From Leptasterias polaris (lineage: Eukaryota; Echinodermata; Asteroidea; Forcipulatida; Asteriidae): 64,000 nt of DNA. Both the position numbers and the translations under genes were made by a program. Location of the stretch: assembly GCA_037783415.1 (NCBI GenBank), contig JAZGTN010000073.1, positions 2,976,001 to 3,040,000 on the forward strand, in the 5' to 3' direction. Shown in pieces: positions 45,035-59,516 of this stretch. Positions within the stretch are counted from its first letter, which is position 1. Every line of letters begins with the position of its first letter. The notes beneath the pieces are model-generated. The model ran no database searches. It had not been told where the DNA came from and saw nothing but the letters and a program-made list of their open reading frames with translations.

Positions 45035-47508
45035 AATATAATGTAAGTGCAGGTAGATACTGTAAGCCTTTGTCATACCGTCGCCATCTTGTTTAAAATT
45101 TCCCCAACAATTTTTAAATTCAACGCAACCAAAGGGAGGCTAGCAAAAAAGCCTGGTCCCTTTTTGGCAGAGTGAGAAATAGTATTTATGGCTACTGTTG
45201 GCCATAGGGAACAAGACAAAGATGGCTGACAGTTTGAGAAAGATCTATACAGACAGAATGGTGCACCTATGTCTAACACACATGATAACATAGTAACAAA
45301 AAGTCCCCAAATAAGCAACTTCGTTAATCAACTTTTTAAAAAACCCTGATATTTTGTCTAATAGCTTAGCAATGTTTTATGGGTCTCCAAATGAGAGAGA
45401 AAAAACAAGTTTCCACTAGGCAACAAATCCAAATTATCAATGAATTACTGTATGGTACTGAAACTTATTCCACAAGCTTCAGTTCTACTAAAAAGAATTC
45501 CCTCAAAATTATCAGGGTACACTGGGCATGTTTGTCCTTTATTAAAACACAATACTTCCACCAATAAGAGTACATGCAAACATACACGTATTCATTCTCA
45601 TACTCTGGTAATCTAAAAAAGACACGTCCACGATCTATTTTCCAAACAAAATTCTACAAAATGATTCATTACTTTCCCACCATTCTTTCCAAATCACTGT
45701 AAAAACAGCAACTAAAAAACCCGAAGTAGTGGCCCCTAACAAGTGTAGAATGTCCAACCAAGAGCAGCCCACTGCAGAACAAATATGAACATTTGTATTT
45801 CCCGCCAAATTATCCCCAAGTCGAAAATAATAAATAAAACACACAAGTGTCAATAAAGTGCTATCCATCAGTCAGATTATGTATTCAACAAACAGAGCAT
45901 CCGTAAATATACCAACACGATTCTATTTCTCAACTGACAGCAAAACAAATATTTTATTTTCTAATTTCCCGCCAAAACGACCCAACATTTTTACACCCTA
46001 ACAACCAATCACTTTGAATCACTGCCATATTGTTTCCCTCCAACAACGACCGGGTCACCACCGCAATTCAAACACCCCAAATAACTAGCCTGGACCTGCC
46101 CCACAACTCACTCCCCCCTTGGGGTGACAAACACTTCACCGTCAGCCCTAGAAACGACCCACATTGGGCCACGCCACCGCCCCTTGCGGTTGGCAGTCAT
46201 ACTGGGAGATTGTCTATGCCACTGCTGTTGTGTTTACAGACTACGTGGAGTTTCTACAGGGCTGGGCCCGCAAGTTTGCTCAGTTGTGTGCAGACTGTCT
46301 ATATGCTTTGGCTGATAATGCCCTGGGCATGTTTTAGAACGCAATCTACACCACTACATCATTGCCAAAGAGAACCAATATTCTTCTGTCCCAGACATGT
46401 CTAGTTATCACCAATAAAAAAAAAAACTAACAATGGATGAGAATCAGTTATTTTCCCACCATCGTTGACTTCCATGGAGTTCAAGTTGTCTTTTATTAAA
46501 GCGAGGGTTACGGTCAAGTCTGTTTGTAATTCAGGACTTTCAGGGGTGAGGGAAGAGGGAGTTGACTAAATGTACAGTAAACGGTCCATCTGGCTTGATC
46601 TAGCAAGCAATGGTAACAAACACACCAAAGACCCAAAATAAAACACTCTTTTTGCATTCTCCCTTTTACCCTATCCAGACCTTGGACCTCTATTTTATCT
46701 ACTTTTCCTGATTTATGGAGATTGAAAGCAACTCAAATTTCACACTTCATGTTAACAATCCCTTAAATTAACCCCAAATCCCTTAAGTGGTTTACTAAGA
46801 CAAAATCCAACCCAAACAGTAACTCAATCCTTGAAACTGTTGGTGGTATGCCTGATCCCATATGTAGAAACTTATTAGTGAAGTCGGCAGTCCAACATTC
46901 AACTGAAACATCGCAGTTAGATTTTGATGGGTTGAGGGTGGTTAGGGTTTACAAAAGTGATCATATATAAATTGCCCATCGTTGGTTTTAGGAAGAGGTC
47001 CTTACACTTCTACCCTCTAGGTTCGTTTTTAAACTAAAATCTTGATCTCGGTACATTTATACCTTTTTTATTGATAATTGTTGCAATTCAGCTTGTGGCT
47101 GCATATGACAATTTTTCAAACAGGGCCTAAACCATTCTATTATTAAATTACAAACACTCTCTGTTGCCATATTTACCCAGAACTGAGGCTCTCTCTCCTT
47201 CTCTTAAAACAAATTTTCAAATTTAAAAAAACCCTGCCAAAACAGGGATGAGATTTGGCAAATTTCAAAGTTCCTGAAAATGGCTTGCGGGCCTGGGGTC
47301 CTCCCTTATTCTAAACCCAGAACCTCTCAGATGTTACAATTCAGGAAGTTTACAGACTCTGTGCATCGCCAGGAATTACAAAACTACAGGTTTGGACACA
47401 ATCTCTAATTTCTCCCTTTGGTGACTGCTTCACCCCTTTCAAGAAAATTTGAATGCTTAAGGAGATTTTGAGAAAATCCTGACATCAGGAAATATCAAAT
47501 AAATGTTT

Positions 47509-47765
47509 AACTTTTGATCACAACACTGGAAATATTCCCATACCTGTAATCTTCGGCCGATACTACGGTCTTCATCAGCAGGATCACCCGAATGTAGCAT
47601 CCGTGACCTTGCGAACACGTGATCCCAACACCGCGTCATAGACTCCTGATCACATGTTCGCAAGATCACGGATGCTACATTCGGGTCATCCTGCTCATGA
47701 AGACCGTAGTATCGGTCGAAAGTTACAGAGAACGGAAATATTTCCAGTGTTGTGATCAAAAGTTT
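47509..47765. mobile_element. Foldback (hairpin) element with ~115-bp arms
   Basis: Left arm AACTTTTGATCACAACACTG through GTGACCTTGCGAACACGTGA; the right arm is its near-complete reverse complement, ending GTTGTGATCAAAAGTT. The loop is about 25 bp. The 100-codon ORF here is a by-product. Confidence 0.88.
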
Positions 47766-50739
47766 ATGATTTAATTGTATCGAATCACCAACATACTATA
47801 GATGAATTGTTATACTATCAGGAAATATCCTTGAGAAATTACACACTTGCAGAAAAAAATAAATAAAAAATTGAGAAGATTCCCTTTAATTGTAATCGGC
47901 TAACCACTGATACAAATTAACCTTAATGAGTGACTCATAATCAGGTTCGCATCCTAGTAAGATAATACAGTCTCCATGCCAATGTCACGGTCATCTTCAA
48001 TTCAAAAACACATGTCCTCCACCCTAATACAGCGCTCATTATTTACACTTGTACGTATTACCTGCAAGGTTGGGTACATTATCATTTCCATCAGGACTCG
48101 GACACGGACAAAATATCTGGCAACTGGAACTGAACGAAACTACTAAATCTAGACAGTGTGGTTTGCCCATGTGGCTAGTCTTTTTCATGAGTTGTGGTGG
48201 TTCTGAAAAGAACAGTTAAAGTGGGGTCGGGACAATTCCGTCTTGAATATTTATTGCATACATTTTAAAATAATTTACTCTATTTCCCGTACTCATGCAC
48301 CAGAAATCCATGAAAGCTAACTAGTCCCTTTTTTGTACCCAGCCTGGCCCTCTGAAAGAATGACTAAATAGTGGAAAATAGAATATAAGCATTTTCGATT
48401 GAATTTGCCATAATGTGCTATCAAACATTTCCTAGATCAGTGACGATCAATCTGAGAAGGATCTGTACACATTGCTCATACACCGAAAACAAAATCAAAT
48501 CACAGATACCTGAGCAACGTATCACAGAAACTGAAAATATAAGCACCAAACAGTTTAACTTCACGTGCACAACCTTTAAACAATGTATTTTACCTTCTGA
48601 ACGCGCCAACACTATCTTGTTTTGGCAACAGTGTATCGGCTACCACACCTAGTAACGTAACTTTTGTCACAATATGGAGGCTCCGTAGTGAGCTGTTTCA
48701 ATACATAGACATGTATTTAAACGTAGCCTGTGTGAACGTACACAGTGAAAACGTGTACCTATCCTACCAGCATGTTGAGTCTGCTAATTCTTTGATGGCA
48801 CAGACTCTAGTTTACAGTGACCACCTGGCTGGCAGTTGAAGTTCACGGACTGTGTTTAAAATACATGTGTGGGTTTATTTTTGTGGGGGTGGTTTTGGCC
48901 ACGTAGACAACATCTGAGTTGGCTAACAACCCACATGTGTGAACAGTGCAGGAAAATGCTAATTGGAATTTGGAAATAGCTCTTTTGAGGTAAATGAGTA
49001 AAATTAAAAAAAGACAAATGGTGGATTTTTTGTTTATCCAAACACAACCATTAACATCACATTATAAAAAGTTCTGTTGTATAAACGTCACAACTGCTGT
49101 ATTAATTGTATATATTTATTTGAATAATTTTTTCGCTGACAGCATCCCGACTGTTTTTCCAATATTCCTTGCCTAACTTAACTATCGTTTACCTTGGTAC
49201 ACTGACACATTTAAAAATGGTACATGTACATGAACATTTTCTCTGCTAAATCTCTAAACGAAAAATAATCAGCGATGTATGAAAAAGACGAAAGAAAAAA
49301 AAACCAATGAAAAGTGCTTAGCAGTTTTCTCTTGGTCTGCAGATAAAGCTATCTGAACATCGGATGTTTGAGATGTTGCAGACTTTCTACGTCACCACAA
49401 ATAGAAATCTAGAGGGTTGGTCATTCACTTCACCTCTTACAAGACATTTTAAAAGTGACATTAGATCTATACAAAAAATATCCTGATTTAAGGAAAGATC
49501 TGGACAAAAAGCAGAACTGAGTAACAACAATAATTATAAACTTATAGATAAAGACTTTTACAAGAACGACCAAAGTACTGTTCAAAAGACAACAACATAC
49601 TAAGGTGGCATAAAATAAGAAGTATTTAAAGGCAGGGTAATTTTGGTAAATATCAAAGACCAGAATCCTCATTTGCACTGCCCTTGTTTCTCAGCAAAAA
49701 CAGGTATTTCATAGTCTAGTGTATCCATGTACAACGCATATAATCATTCCCAGTGCCTGTACAAATCAAACTCAGACAGTACATCGGTGGTAAAAAAAAA
49801 TATATATATATATCATCGATTGAAAAATTTCTCCTCGCTTGACATATTTGATTCTGCCTGCCCCTATACTTTAAAGCCTGTGCGTTTCTTTATAGTACAC
49901 GTCTACTGTAACCCACCTACTGGTGCACCTACCAGTAACTGTGCACAGCGGTTTGGTTTGATCTCTTTCTAGTCTAGTTGGCAATTGCTTTTCATCTGGT
50001 TTCCTAGCCACAGTTATTGTGCTTCACACCTCCAATTTTTCCCCCCTTTTTTTCCTTTTTCCTTTTTTAGGATGGTGTTCATTGTGCAAATGGATCCGGC
50101 ACAGCCAGTGCGCTGATGAGTGTAAAAAAGAAAAAAATTAAATTCAAACTGAATTTACTTTTGTAAAACGTTGACTTGGATGTGACCTTGTGGAGAAGCG
50201 AACACAATGTACTCCTGCAAAGTGAATGGGGTACACAAGACCGATGTATATACTTCCAATCAACAATATTTCTTTACTTCTTTGAAGTGTGCGAACAGAG
50301 TGTGCATTTTTTTCCCCCCCTGTGGTACTGGTGTATTTATTGCATAGTGTACTATGCCACTACTGCATACATGTACAGTGTACAACTGATCACATATTTT
50401 GTGAATTTTATGGCATTTCAGCCATTTTATTTTTTCGCAGATTCAATTAATCGCTGTACAAAATACTAAGCAGAGCTTGAATCTCATGAAAATCTCTGCC
50501 TGTGGTCTCTCAAATCTACTAAGCTGATAAACTTCGCTACCCCGTAACAAATAAATAATCACAATAAAAAACAACCCTTTTTGCTCCATCATGAAATTCA
50601 AAATAATTCTACTAGTTTTTAACTTGATATTTCCCGACCTGATTGGACCAGCCACCGTCACTTATAACTAAGGCTATACCGCATCACCGAATCGCTTATA
50701 AACCACTCATGAAACCGTTCGAAATAACCCGTTCTAGAT

Positions 50740-50813
50740 CCGCCTTGCTTATAAAAGTGGATGCTCTATCATGATGCCATGATAGCATCATGAGCCTCTT
50801 AAAAGCAAGGCGG
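50740..50813. repeat. 74-bp hairpin CCGCCTTGCTTATAA ... TTAAAAGCAAGGCGG
   Basis: The termini are inverted repeats, with a second internal palindrome ATCATGATGCCATGATAGCA in the middle. Confidence 0.7.
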
Positions 50814-50885
50814 TAGTGCTCGACAGCTTTCGGCTGATGCCTCCCTCGTGCTGGCCTTACTCACCCACAATTCGAGATTATGCGG

Positions 50886-50990
50886 CGCTAGGTGGCAGCA
50901 GACGTTTAACATGCTAATATATTTTCTGAGTTTGCGCACATTTCTGAGAGCAATGGATTCATACGTCAACTGTTACTCTTTATTTGTATA
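50886..50990. mobile_element. Partial copy of the CTAGGTGGCAGCAGAC MITE
   Basis: CTAGGTGGCAGCAGACGTTT at the left end; the right arm is lost. Confidence 0.55.
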
Positions 50991-51089
50991 GGAACAATGT
51001 GCTTCATGGTTTCCATGACAATGAGTCCCAACAAACAGTTTGAGGGAATACACAAACGAAACAAACAAAATTTCAGTTGTGATTTATAA

Positions 51090-51272
51090 AGGGCCCAATT
51101 TAATAATGCTGTTGAAGTATGTAGGAAATACTGCTCAGCAAGTTTCTATGCTAAAAGCAAAAATTGAGAGGGGCACCAGGCGTAACAATGTAAACTTCAT
51201 GGAATGTTGGCTGGTAGCCTGCTTCTGCAAAGCAAGTTTTTTTGTGCTCACAGTCTTAATGAATTGGGCCTG
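51090..51272. mobile_element. Hairpin element, GGGCCCAATTTC family (diverged)
   Basis: GGGCCCAATTTAATAATGCT at the left, GTCTTAATGAATTGGGCCTG at the right, TTGGCTGGTAGCCTGCTTCT in the middle. Confidence 0.72.
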
Positions 51273-52519
51273 GCTCTGGTCTCTTTCGTTCTGTAATGTC
51301 ACACTGTACAATGTATCTCTCAGGTTTCACTTCCTTCAAATGATATTTCATTAAGTTTCCTTAAAACCTTGATCTGGTAGTTGCTCATTGAAAAAGCCAA
51401 GTCACTGTGGTCGATTGCCAGTACTAGTTCACCACGTTAACAAATCAACATGCAATTCATTTCCTTATCAACTACACCTTTTATACACACACAGCTTTCG
51501 ATCCATTTCAAAAGATTATTTTATGTGAGCTCACACGCAATGACGATCCTTTGTGCCGATAGAACTGAAGTATGAACAACACTTCATTAAAGTGCAACCT
51601 GAATACTAAAATTCTGACTTCACCAGCCTGTGGTTCAGTAAATCTTATGTACATGGCCCAAATTCAAAACAAAATGGATGTTTCCCTAGGCAGAAAACTA
51701 AAAAACAACCCTAGACTGAAAAAAAAGAGAGAACAAAAGAGAAAAGTTCTTTGCAGTGGCGTAACCAGGCAGAACCCTTGCCCCCTTTTTGCCCGCCGAA
51801 AAATTGTATTCTAAAAAATTCACAAAGAAATGGTTTGATACATTAAATAGCCACCAAATTATTTTCTTTTCCCATGCTTGCTGCACCACCCAACCCTCCC
51901 ACCACAATGGGATGATTGTTTATCCCACCATTTCTTTGAATTGATAAACAGATATTGCCCAGTATTTTAGCTTCCCCAGAACCATAGAAGAATTCATTCA
52001 CACAATAACTTGAAATTCTAGAAGTTTCAATTTCAGTTTGTTCCTGATAAAACAGACAGGATCCAAAGGGAAGGTTGAAAATTTATTGTGGGGAAAAAAA
52101 GACACCCCCGCCCCCCAAAAAACACAGTAAAGCTAGTACATTTTTTGTAGACCGTCCTCATGCAGCATCCAACCAGGTCCCAGCCTGCCAACATCATTGA
52201 TAATAAAATTACCATCATGAGCATGATTGACTGTGTTAGATAATTGACTCCAGCATCGTAGAGATTAGCCGAGCCCAAATTTGATTTGTGGTCCTACAAA
52301 AACTAGCTCTTGCTCAAGTCTTCAATAACATTTAATTGTAAAGTTGAGTAATCTTCATTCTGATATACAGTAGGTTTTTTTAGTCTGCTCGTTTCTGTTA
52401 ATATCAAAAAGCACAGATTATTATTATTATTTTTTTAAACACTTATTTTAAGCTTCCTGTGTCAAATTTTGTTCTTGTAAGACAGTCCTCCATTTCGTAG
52501 GATTTCATTCTCCCCTGTC

Positions 52520-52588
52520 AGGCAGTAAAAAGCCCATCAAGGCAGTAAAAAGCCCATCAAGGCAGTAAAAAGCCCATCAAGGCAGTAT
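52520..52588. repeat. 20-bp tandem repeat, three full copies
   Basis: GGCAGTAAAAAGCCCATCAA three times, then a partial copy. Confidence 0.95.
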
Positions 52589-53352
52589 CGAATTAACCAA
52601 CAAAGACGATTCTAGAATAGACAAGAGAAAAACTGGGTGGACCGAGATTAGAAGGTCATACAGAAATAATGTCAAAGAGTCGTGGATGTGTAGGCGTTTA
52701 AAAAAAAGTCCCTTCTAATCAAGTGAAAATAATAATATAAGCCTCAACTGTCGATTGACACTGGTCCATACCAGGGGCACGCACACCTATCTTGGTGAAG
52801 GGCATTCTTCGTAAAAAAAAAACGACTCCCCCACGTACTGTCTGGATTGAGTCAGTGGGTATACATACCCTTACGCCCACTCATCAAATCAGCAATAAAA
52901 CACACACAACTTGTAAACGTTGCTTGGCATTCATAAAACAGACCCACACTTTCATAGTGCCATGCAATAAAAATATGCACAAAAATGCATGAAAATGAAA
53001 GAGAATACAGGCTTAGTTGGACTGTGTTTCAAATAAAACACAAAAGCTGCGTTCTCCGCCCAAATGCCAGTGAAAACACCCGAGGACCAGTCAAAATACA
53101 CACCAAGTGGTACAGCTTGCTAGTTTAGTGTCGATAAGCATCCCTATCTAACATGAATTATGGACTAGTGAACAAAAATTACTGACCAGTGAAATGAAAA
53201 GCTACCTGGTCTTGCTGGCCAGTCACTGAAAAAGTTGAGGGCAAACCCCATAAAAGACCGAGACCACTGCTATTTCTAACAAAAATGTTCAAAACTAGGA
53301 TTCAAAATTTTATGAAGGTCTTCCTTTCCACCTTGTTGCAGGCACTGGAGTA

Positions 53353-53636
53353 AGGCCAAATAAAAAAAATACCAGTTGATCGTCCTGATTTTTCCAAAAA
53401 GGAGGAGGATGAGGGCCTTTTTATTTTTTTATTTTTTTCCAAGATGGCCGCCAAGTATTTCAATTCAAACAGGCCGTTTACATCAAAAAATTTAAAAATT
53501 TATGTCAAGGGTGGATTCAAAATACAAACAAATATTTTTAGGAAAAATCGAAAATAAAAAATAATAAAAAAAGGATGCGGCCTCAAAAAAGGATGCGGGC
53601 GGGGACGATCAACTGTTTTTTTTTTTTACTTGGCCT
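53353..53636. mobile_element. MITE with AGGCCAAATAAA / AGTTGATCGTCC termini, copy 2
   Basis: Same termini and interior as 19142-19518, with about 90 bp missing from the middle. Confidence 0.88.
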
Positions 53637-54757
53637 AATATAGGGCCTAGTTTTCAAGAAGCTTTTAGGAACAATCTTCTCAGCGCTAGAGAAGTAGAAA
53701 ACAAAGAGCAAGACATCTGAAGAAGTGACAGCTACTTCTTTTCACAAGCTTGACAAATAAAAAAATAAAAAAATTCAGATGAAAGTCTGAACTATCTCTC
53801 CACTGTAAGAACAAAACCAACGACACTCCACACCAATCATAAAAGTAGGTCCAACATGTATTTCATCCAGCTACTTGCAAAAGATGTTGCTTAAATCTAT
53901 ACTAGCCTGCATGTCCGTTTACATGTTTTAATAAACACTTTTTAGGTGGTTTCAGGTACTTACAAACAAATTACAATCATTGGAAAAACTGCTAACGTGA
54001 CCAACGCAAAGTGGTATCCCTTGATTGTGTTTCCCCGTCATAATTAAGCACTTTAAAAAATAAAGCAATTATTTCCTCTTAACGCGAAATTAGTTCAGTG
54101 GATTGGTTACTGAATAAATTTTCTACTGTGTCTATTCTTATAGAGGAAGGATTCCAAGGTGACATTTTCCCGTCCCGAACAAGTCAGTCAGGAGGAAAAA
54201 AAGAAAAACCCAACCCACAAAACACCATAATGATATCAGATGTTTGCACAGCAATGTAAAAGCAGATTAGGGGAATTTACTACATCACAATTCAGAGTTA
54301 TCACCAGTCTCTATTTGACTTCTCCTGACACTAAACACCAAACCAAAAACCCAATACAATCGTGCCCCCCCCCCCCCCCACCCAAGAGTAAACAAAGACC
54401 AGTCAGAGAGAAAACAAGTAAACCCATCTTATAAATTGTTAGGTGTGGGGGAGGGGGTTCTTGATGGGTTTTTTCCAGAGTGGTCATGACTCATCGACGG
54501 ACTGCCACATTTGAGTATTATCACGTGATCGGTCGTTTTAATCATGGAATGTTTTTTTCCATGAATCATTTAGCTCTTTTGGAATGTGGGTTATCAGGTT
54601 AATGATGTTAATGGTCTGTCATTTCATCACCAGGCTTGATTCAGGTTTTAAGGCCCTCCCCTCAAAAATTAATAATATATTACATTACAAGAAAATGTTC
54701 TGATTGGCCTCTAAACTTTTCCAGAGCTGCCACCATTTGCATCCTGCAATCCGGGAA

Positions 54758-54882
54758 ATTTTGTACAACAATCAGGGAGACATTCGGAATTACATCCAAC
54801 ATCATAGGGAAACAGTTTCCATAAATAATTAGGGAGATTTTGTACAACAATCAGGGAGACATTTAGAATTACATCCAACATA
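54758..54882. repeat. ~78-bp direct duplication
   Basis: TTTTGTACAACAATCAGGGA and GACATT(C/T)(G/A)GAATTACATCC occur twice. Confidence 0.82.
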
Positions 54883-55979
54883 CAAAGATTCCATAAGAAC
54901 ATGGAAAGATTGGTTTATTTCCAGGAAACTTTCTGCAGAATCATGAACAGTTGCCAGCTCTGCTTTCCAATCTTTCTTTCTGTAGGCCTCAATTCTAAAA
55001 GAATATAAAAAATAATCCAAACCTATCAATGACCCCGCGTAGCAACGTGTATCAAAAATCTCATATTAACCTGGCAGCGAATTTCACCACAAGCTAATCC
55101 CGAAAACATAAGCCAAACTAAAGAGCGGCCCAATTTCATCAACTCCTTGACAAAACAGTCACTTCTAGGGAGCATGAGCCGTACACGTGTGCCATGGTGT
55201 TTGACACAAGCGTAAGCCACGTTGTCCAACTAATAGGGGGCCTAAGGCTAGTATAATTGCCGACTTGCCAATCCCTACGATTGAGCAGTAAATCGTCCGC
55301 AAGGCACAGAGATTAAAATATCATCTTGACAAGTCAGATTTCACCTTGGGCAGTGAACCAAGGTTTTACGACCGGGACAGTCTTTCTTTCCACCACTGAA
55401 TAAAGGCCAATTTCTCCCCCATGAATTCGTCATTTCTGTCCATTAATGCTAAGAATTTGGAGTAAATTCTAATCCCTCAGGAAGTATTACGAGTATTCAG
55501 ATGAGCGTCCAATAAAACCTTCAATACATTGACGATATTTGATATAAAAAAAAAATATAAAAATAAATAAATACCTGTGTTTACTTCCACACCTGATGTG
55601 AATTTGGAATATTCACAAAATCCTAACAGTACCACACACAATTTATCGTGCACTTTACCTACCGGTGTCTCACTTGTGATATTTTTTTTACGACAGGCAC
55701 ATGTGTATACAGTGTTATTTTGAGTGATGGGACCCATTTATATGTAGCGCCTTGTAAGGGTTTTACAAGGTGATGGTGGTGCAATCTGCAGCCAGGCGTG
55801 CCAGAAACACCGAGCTGAGCCCCTCTCCCTTTTAAACGATAAACTTACTAGATACATGAATAATTTTGGCAGACAATTTCATTATTAATGTTTGCACTAC
55901 CAGGTGCGAGCAGTGAGTTATTATAGTTTCTTCGCAAAAAAAATGGTTCATAAATTTATACAGGTACCTGTATAGGCCT

Positions 55980-56110
55980 GGAGTTTCATCTTTTTTGGAA
56001 GGGCAAAGCCATCATTTTGCAAAAGGCACTTCCATTGGGAAAATTTTGGGAAACTTTTGAAGGGGGCAACACGGCCAAGACCAGTGGAAACAGAGGCCAT
56101 GGCCTTCATT
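55980..56110. repeat. Dispersed GGCACTTCCATTGGGAAAAT repeat
   Basis: Same family as 30000-30125. Confidence 0.75.
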
Positions 56111-59100
56111 GGCTCTGTGTAATTCCAGGCTTCCCTGTGTTTTTTTTTAAAGAAAATAAAAAGTTAACAACACACTGTCCTACTTTTAGAGCAACAAAAG
56201 TTGGGCCAGTCTCGACTCAAGATGGGAATGCAATCAAGCAGATTCGCCCAACGAGCTATCTGCTCTAGAATGTGGAGGTTGGAGCATCAAATCCCACACA
56301 AGATGCCGGTGGATATTTTTTCTTCTTACTTTTTTGTTCTGCAGGACTCGGAAAGTACTTAACAGTGTTTCAGTGTCAGGATAAAAAATAAAATAAAAAA
56401 ATAACATTCTCTTTTATTCTAGAAGCAGTTAATCTATAGAACACTTCAACACATGCACTTTCCTAGTTTGGTGACAAATAAATTCTCTTGGAAAACTCAC
56501 AATTTCTGTTATATTTTTTTTTCATTTTCTAGAAATAAAACTAAAAGTAGGGGAGAAGAATAAAACACTCAAAGTGGTGTATATTTGAACAAGAACCAAT
56601 GATGTGTGTGATTCAAATGCTAGCACATTTGAAATGAACAATCAATCATTAACTATTTTATGACCATGTATTATAAAAGTCTAGACTATTTCATGTCTGG
56701 ACATAACTCTGAACAGATCTTTCATTTTGATTTTAAACTGCCTTTTAAATACATCAACAAGTTTGTCAATTTTGTTTTCATGTACAAAATCAATGTTGGA
56801 TTGTCTATATAGTATGGTACAAATTCTGCAGTGAATTTTTAAACAAGTGCCTATACAATATATTATTATTATTTTTTTACGTTCAGATTCAAACAAGCGT
56901 AAAGCCCATTCAAAAGCACGATGTCAAGGATTGTTCAAATTTCAGGTTCAATTTCTGTGCAGCCAACTGTTTAACGGCAAAAACACATCCTAGACTGCCA
57001 GCACTATTGATACCAAAGCTTCAATCCTAGTCCAACAGAAAACAAATAAAAATATAATTGAATAAACTGTTTTCCTCAAAAAGTCTACTCTGATCTCCGT
57101 TTTTGGTAAATCCAGAAAATGGAATTCCTTTATAGTTTGTACAAATCCATGTTTATTATTATTTTTTGGTAAAATGTACATTCATGAAAAAAGGCACCCA
57201 CGACGGAAATAAATTAAAAACATCACGACTACATTGAAATTGAAGAGAAGCAAAAAGCAAGCTTTTTTCCTTACTGTTCTTTTTCAACATTTAGTTCACA
57301 ATTTGCATTTTGTTAAAATGTTTTTAAATGTCAAGTTCACAAACCAAAACTGCACTTGGGAAACGTTTATCGTTTCCATGTCCTCAAACAAAATCATGAC
57401 AGATAAGCAGAAGATTTCAAAGCAATTTTTATATATAAAAAAAACCCCATAAATTTCTTTGAAACAACAATCTGAAAATTGTTTGATTATCAAACAAGAT
57501 GAACCTTGATAACATAAAATCTCCACAGTACCTCCGAAAAAAACTTCAAGTTTTCAACAAAAAATCTGAACCATGTTTGGCTTAAATTTTCTTTGTTAAA
57601 AAAACAAATTGGATAGGCCTTATGTAACTTCAATTGCCTCGATGAAAAAACCCAATCAGAGAAGGACAAAATTCTGTTTTTAATGTTTGCGATTATAAGC
57701 AGATACAAATGCTAATACACATCATGGGGGGTTTTACCATTAACATACTTATTTAACCTTGGATAAATTACCCTAGATATTCAATGAGTACTCCAGTTAT
57801 CATGTGTAGTAGACATAGTGTACAAACGCTTTACATTCATCTCACCAAAAAACATGAAATTTTTACTTGTCTGTTTTGAAAAAAACATATAAAATTTTCT
57901 TTTTAAATTTAACAAACCTGTATATTGTGGAAACCTACAGTGACACAATATACACAGGTCACTAATCATTTCAAATTTGATCAAAATTTTTTTTTGAAAC
58001 ATTTTCTAAAAAGTTTTTTTAAAGCCATGCATACTGACATTAGTGTTAAAACTTAGGACAGTCTATTTTTGCAAGGACGATGGCATCCACAAAATAATAG
58101 TCGATAAGAATTTGTTAGGCTAAAATTTTGCTCAAACAAAAAATTCAGCAATTTGATCCAAGTAATCAATTTCATGTTTGATGGTGAGTTTTTGATTTCT
58201 ACCTGACTGTACATCACATCACTGCTGTTCGTCCACTCACAGACCAGGAGTCAAGTCCAGCAGACGACACCCTTCCTTGTCCATCCCACGGCGGTGGTCA
58301 TCCTCTCCGGCCTGCTCATCCACCTGTTGATGCCACTTCAGCTAGTAGTAGTGGATCCACTCCTAGACCCACTCCACTCATATATCCACGAGGAGAAGCC
58401 CAAATCATTAAACTTAATCTGCACCCAACATAGCTTAGAATAGATAACACAAGACAACAATTAGTTTAACAAACATCCATGTAGGATTTAAACTATTATT
58501 TCCCAACAAATACGGCGTTCATGAAAAATAAACAATTTCCAGTCGGAATCGGAAGTGAAATACAGGATCACATTTCCATTGCGCCACAATTTAACAGGAT
58601 ATGATTACTCTTATCTAAATATTGAAAACATATTGAGGAACCGGATTTCAAAATCAAACAATATTAATTCTTGGTTTTTTTGGAGCAATTTTTCAGATCA
58701 TTAAATTTTTTTCTTTTTAATCCACGGACTAACAAAACTTACATCTAAATTACTTTTTCGTAGCATTTGAATTTCACATCATCACAAAATACAAACTTCT
58801 AAAGCATACGACATTGGTTCATACAAAAGTGAATAATATTTTTCTGTGGCACATGAAATGAAATGAGTAAATTTTGGACGGCACTGGTAGTTTTATACCA
58901 TCCGCAAAAAAACACACCCCAAAACCAAACACGGTCTTCCCCAAAAACATGAGTCACTTTATGACGACCATCTGAAAACGGGAAATTATCAGGAATTAAA
59001 ATTAACAACAACAATAACAACAACAACAAACAAAACAGGAAGCCAAAGGAGCGTGCTACATCGGCCCGATGCCTCCACCATATTGTCCGCGTCCTAGTTC

Positions 59101-59508
59101 TCCACGCATTTAATGAATACTTAATTAAAAAGATCACATGACACAGCAGAGCCGCGAGCCCCCCAACCTGGAGGCGATCCGTCGCATCAACAAAAACCAT
59201 CCTCCTAAGAGTTGATGATGTGGCCTTCATCCAACGTTGATTTCTAGCTGTGGACTCGGCGCAGGTTGTGCTGAATCATCACTGAGCTAGCAGTAGGTTT
59301 CAACACAGTGCTGTCACTGCCATGACTTAAATGCAACTGATCAGCCAATAAAACATGTGCTTCATTTACGTACCAACGCTTGCTACTACTACACACACAC
59401 ACATGACCCAAGCTTTCTGAATGGACTCACAACACCGACACCACGCCCCTCACTCAATCACCATCCACTGGGTTGAGCCATGGAGGTAGAGCAGAGCTGA
59501 CGGCTGAC

Positions 59509-59516
59509 TGACGTCA
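59509..59516. promoter_or_regulatory. Candidate full CRE
   Basis: Palindromic TGACGTCA within a CpG-richer stretch (59.0-59.65 kb). No gene can be tied to it from sequence alone. Confidence 0.3.

Noticed and set aside
58799..59230. 143-codon minus ORF as a membrane protein
   Set aside because: The hydrophobic run comes from a GTT/TTG trinucleotide repeat, and there is no domain, no clear start context and no splice support.
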